A stretch of 5,948 bases of DNA from an uncultured Eubacteriales bacterium (GTDB lineage Bacteria; Bacillota_A; Clostridia; Oscillospirales; Acutalibacteraceae). Location: positions 1-5,948 of the forward strand of contig CAKSGI010000123.1 in assembly GCA_934454005.1 (NCBI GenBank), given 5' to 3'. The translations under genes were made by a program, and so were the position numbers. Shown here in pieces: positions 4,804 to 5,948 of this stretch; position 1 is the stretch's first letter; the number at the start of each line of letters is the position of its first letter. The notes under the pieces were generated by a model that was not told the origin of the DNA, ran no database searches, and saw only the letters and a list, made by a program, of their open reading frames with translations.

Positions 4804-5729
4804 TGTCAAATAAAATGTTATATATTCAAGGTTCAATGATGGTGTTGACCTTGTTTGGATATTTATTGAGAAAAAATGATGTAATAAACGATAATGGAAT
4901 TCAAATTATTTCTATACTTGTGACAAAGTTTATACTTCCTATGAATATATTCTGTTCTTGTATGTTATCATTTTCGCCAAATCGAGCATATGATATAGGC
5001 GTTATGATTTTATCGGGAATTATAGTAGAGATTATTCTATATTTTGTAATAAAAATAATACCTTTTAAGGAAATGTCATTAGATAGAAGAAATATTGCAA
5101 GATACGGCTTGCTTATTAGCAATGGAGGATTAATAGGAATACCTGTAATAGAAAGTTTGTATGGAAGCGATGGTGTAATGTTGGCTAACATGTTTCTGCT
5201 TACAACTAGAGTTATACTTCCAAGTATGGGGGTTAAATTCTTCTCTAAAGATACCCGAAAAGAGTTTAATATTAGGCAAATAATTTGTGACGTAGGGGTT
5301 ATTGCGGTCATTAGCGGTGTTAGCATGTCTATCCTCCAGTTATCATTGCCACCTTTTATTTTTGATGCTTGCAATCAAATATCAAATTGTCTTTCTCCAG
5401 TAGTATTTTTGCTGATTGGTAGTATGTTATATGGAAATTTAAAATCAAAAAATAAAATAGAAATGAAAAACATATTTGAAATCTGTATTTTAAAGCAAAT
5501 ACTATTTCCATTGTTTTTGCTTGCTATAGTATGGGGTATTCCAATAAATCCAGAATGTAAAGGAATTTCAATAATCTTATTAGGAATGCCTTTAGCTTCT
5601 GCTTCAGCTATGTATGCAAAAGAATATAAAGGAGACTATATGTTTGCTGCTAAATCAGTAGCATTGTCAACTGTATCTAGTTTTTTGTCTTTGGTCCTAT
5701 TATCGAAAATTATAGAAATAATAATCTAA
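4803..5729 (+). CDS. AEC-family (auxin efflux carrier/malate permease type) transporter
   Basis: Polytopic membrane protein of 308 residues, the usual AEC length of about 300-320 and roughly ten hydrophobic segments. Family marks are the N-terminal LFGYLLRK (17-24), a helix ending ILPMNIF (44-50), the glycine-rich NGGLIGIP (107-114) in the first half, SPVVFLLIGSMLY (198-210), and GMPLASASAMYAKEYKGD (261-278) near the C-terminus. AEC proteins carry organic acids or auxin-like compounds; the substrate here is unknown. The start is taken as GTG 4803, which overlaps the preceding stop by one base, with AGGAGG (4793-4798) 4 nt before it. The in-frame ATG 4815 is 16 nt from that site and is less likely. 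The overlap implies translational coupling to the hydrolase, so export of an aglycone or an acidic product fits the context, as inference. Confidence 0.88.
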   Translation: MSNKMLYIQGSMMVLTLFGYLLRKNDVINDNGIQIISILVTKFILPMNIFCSCMLSFSPNRAYDIGVMILSGIIVEIILYFVIKIIPFKEMSLDRRNIARYGLLISNGGLIGIPVIESLYGSDGVMLANMFLLTTRVILPSMGVKFFSKDTRKEFNIRQIICDVGVIAVISGVSMSILQLSLPPFIFDACNQISNCLSPVVFLLIGSMLYGNLKSKNKIEMKNIFEICILKQILFPLFLLAIVWGIPINPECKGISIILLGMPLASASAMYAKEYKGDYMFAAKSVALSTVSSFLSLVLLSKIIEIII

Positions 5730-5745
5730 AATTAAGTTATTTTAA

Positions 5746-5895
5746 AAATTCATCTTTAAACACGAAGCGTTAATATTGGAGGACAATGGCAAAAAAGAAA
5801 GTTATATATCTCATAAAAATACAGAAAAGCAGGTGTTTAAAAATCAAATTTTATTGGCTAATAAAAACCCAAAGATTGTCTTGGGGTCAGGCTAG
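5746..5895 (+). pseudogene. Start-less open frame, possible gene remnant
   Basis: This frame is open for 49 codons after a TAA at 5743-5745 and ends at TAG 5893-5895. It contains no ATG; the only candidates are TTG 5776 without a ribosome binding site and an internal GTG 5833. The translated segment has a balanced, protein-like composition, including KNTEKQVFKNQILLANK and ending NPKIVLGSG. It could be the tail of a broken gene, but no homologue is recognised and chance cannot be excluded. Confidence 0.2.
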
Positions 5896-5902
5896 GCTTT
5901 AG
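5786..5902 (+). CDS. Doubtful 38-codon small ORF downstream of the AEC gene
   Basis: ATG 5786 has GGAGG (5778-5782) only 3 nt upstream, closer than is usual. The product begins MAKKKVIYLIK and is strongly basic. It overlaps another open frame (5746-5895) and a minus-strand terminator. No family is recognised and the composition is not clearly protein-like, so this may be a chance ORF or the start of a decayed gene. Confidence 0.2.
   Translation: MAKKKVIYLIKIQKSRCLKIKFYWLIKTQRLSWGQARL
5863..5885 (-). terminator. Minus-strand intrinsic terminator
   Basis: Read on the minus strand, CCCAAGA pairs with TCTTTGGG around a CAA loop (7 bp with one bulged T), followed immediately by TTTTT (complement of 5863-5867). 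Read on the plus strand no T-run follows, so the signal points leftwards. It would end a converging gene that lies mostly beyond the right edge. Confidence 0.6.
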
Positions 5903-5948
5903 CGGAGAGATAATGAAAAAATAATCCTCCTTGCATATAATTCGTGTG
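5892..5948 (-). CDS. Possible C-terminal end of a converging gene (partial)
   Basis: On the minus strand one frame is open from the window edge and reads HTNYMQGGLFFHYLSAKA before TAG (complement of 5892-5894). The minus-strand terminator starts about 6 nt after this stop, as expected for a gene end. Another minus frame is also open here, ending inside the terminator, so the frame choice is tentative. Eighteen residues are too few to name a family. Confidence 0.27.
   Translation of the reverse strand, partial: HTNYMQGGLFFHYLSAKA

Noticed and set aside
4901..5374. 157-codon minus-strand open frame opposite the AEC gene
   Set aside because: It is a shadow of the plus-strand gene: the plus frame has clear AEC motifs and a ribosome binding site, and the minus frame resembles no family I know.
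5913..5924. Micro-ORF MKK-stop with GGAGAG ahead
   Set aside because: Three codons with no sign of an attenuation structure downstream inside the window; most likely chance.
1..5948. CRISPR array, tRNA, rRNA or complete insertion sequence
   Set aside because: No spaced direct repeats, cloverleaf with conserved T-loop, rRNA-like segment or transposase gene was seen on either strand.

Overview
The window is AT-rich (long A/T runs, A/T-ending codons, strong GGAGG ribosome binding sites, intrinsic terminators). This suggests a low-GC Gram-positive bacterium (Bacillota, possibly a gut clostridial or erysipelotrichial relative). The genus cannot be fixed from the sequence alone.

Most of the window is one plus-strand beta-glucoside-type phosphotransferase (PTS) locus. 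At the left edge (1-39) is the possible tail of an upstream gene, followed by a hairpin (37-61), a perfect 16-bp palindrome (65-80) and a sigma-A-like promoter (102-130). The leader carries a ribonucleic antiterminator (RAT, 152-196). Its 3' arm overlaps an intrinsic terminator (191-226), the standard switch for BglG/LicT-family antiterminators. Next come a free-standing glucose/beta-glucoside-type EIIA (251-688), a LicT/BglG-family antiterminator with all four PRD histidines (698-1519), a 111-nt gap containing two dyads, and an EIIB-EIIC permease without a fused EIIA (1631-3007). A 380-nt non-coding gap with a clear 11-bp inverted repeat (3156-3195) precedes a GH1 6-phospho-beta-glycosidase (3388-4803). 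That gene shares one base with the start of an AEC-family membrane transporter (4803-5729).

Proposed working model: the EIIBC imports and phosphorylates a beta-glycoside using phosphate from the EIIA. The GH1 enzyme cleaves the 6-phospho-glycoside. The antiterminator senses PTS flux through its PRDs and opens the leader terminator when substrate is present. The AEC transporter is the unexpected member. Because it is translationally coupled to the hydrolase, it may export the aglycone or an acidic end product; this is inference.

The right edge (5730-5948) has no confident plus-strand gene. It holds two short overlapping frames of doubtful status and an intrinsic terminator on the minus strand just after a possible minus-strand stop codon, suggesting a converging gene beyond the window. 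The most notable points are the enlarged RAT, loss of the usual Arg/Lys at position 27 in the RNA-binding domain of the antiterminator, the LacG-like phosphate-binding segment in the GH1 enzyme, the hydrolase/AEC coupling, and a CCAAACGA element found both at the 3 kb inverted repeat and next to the operon promoter.
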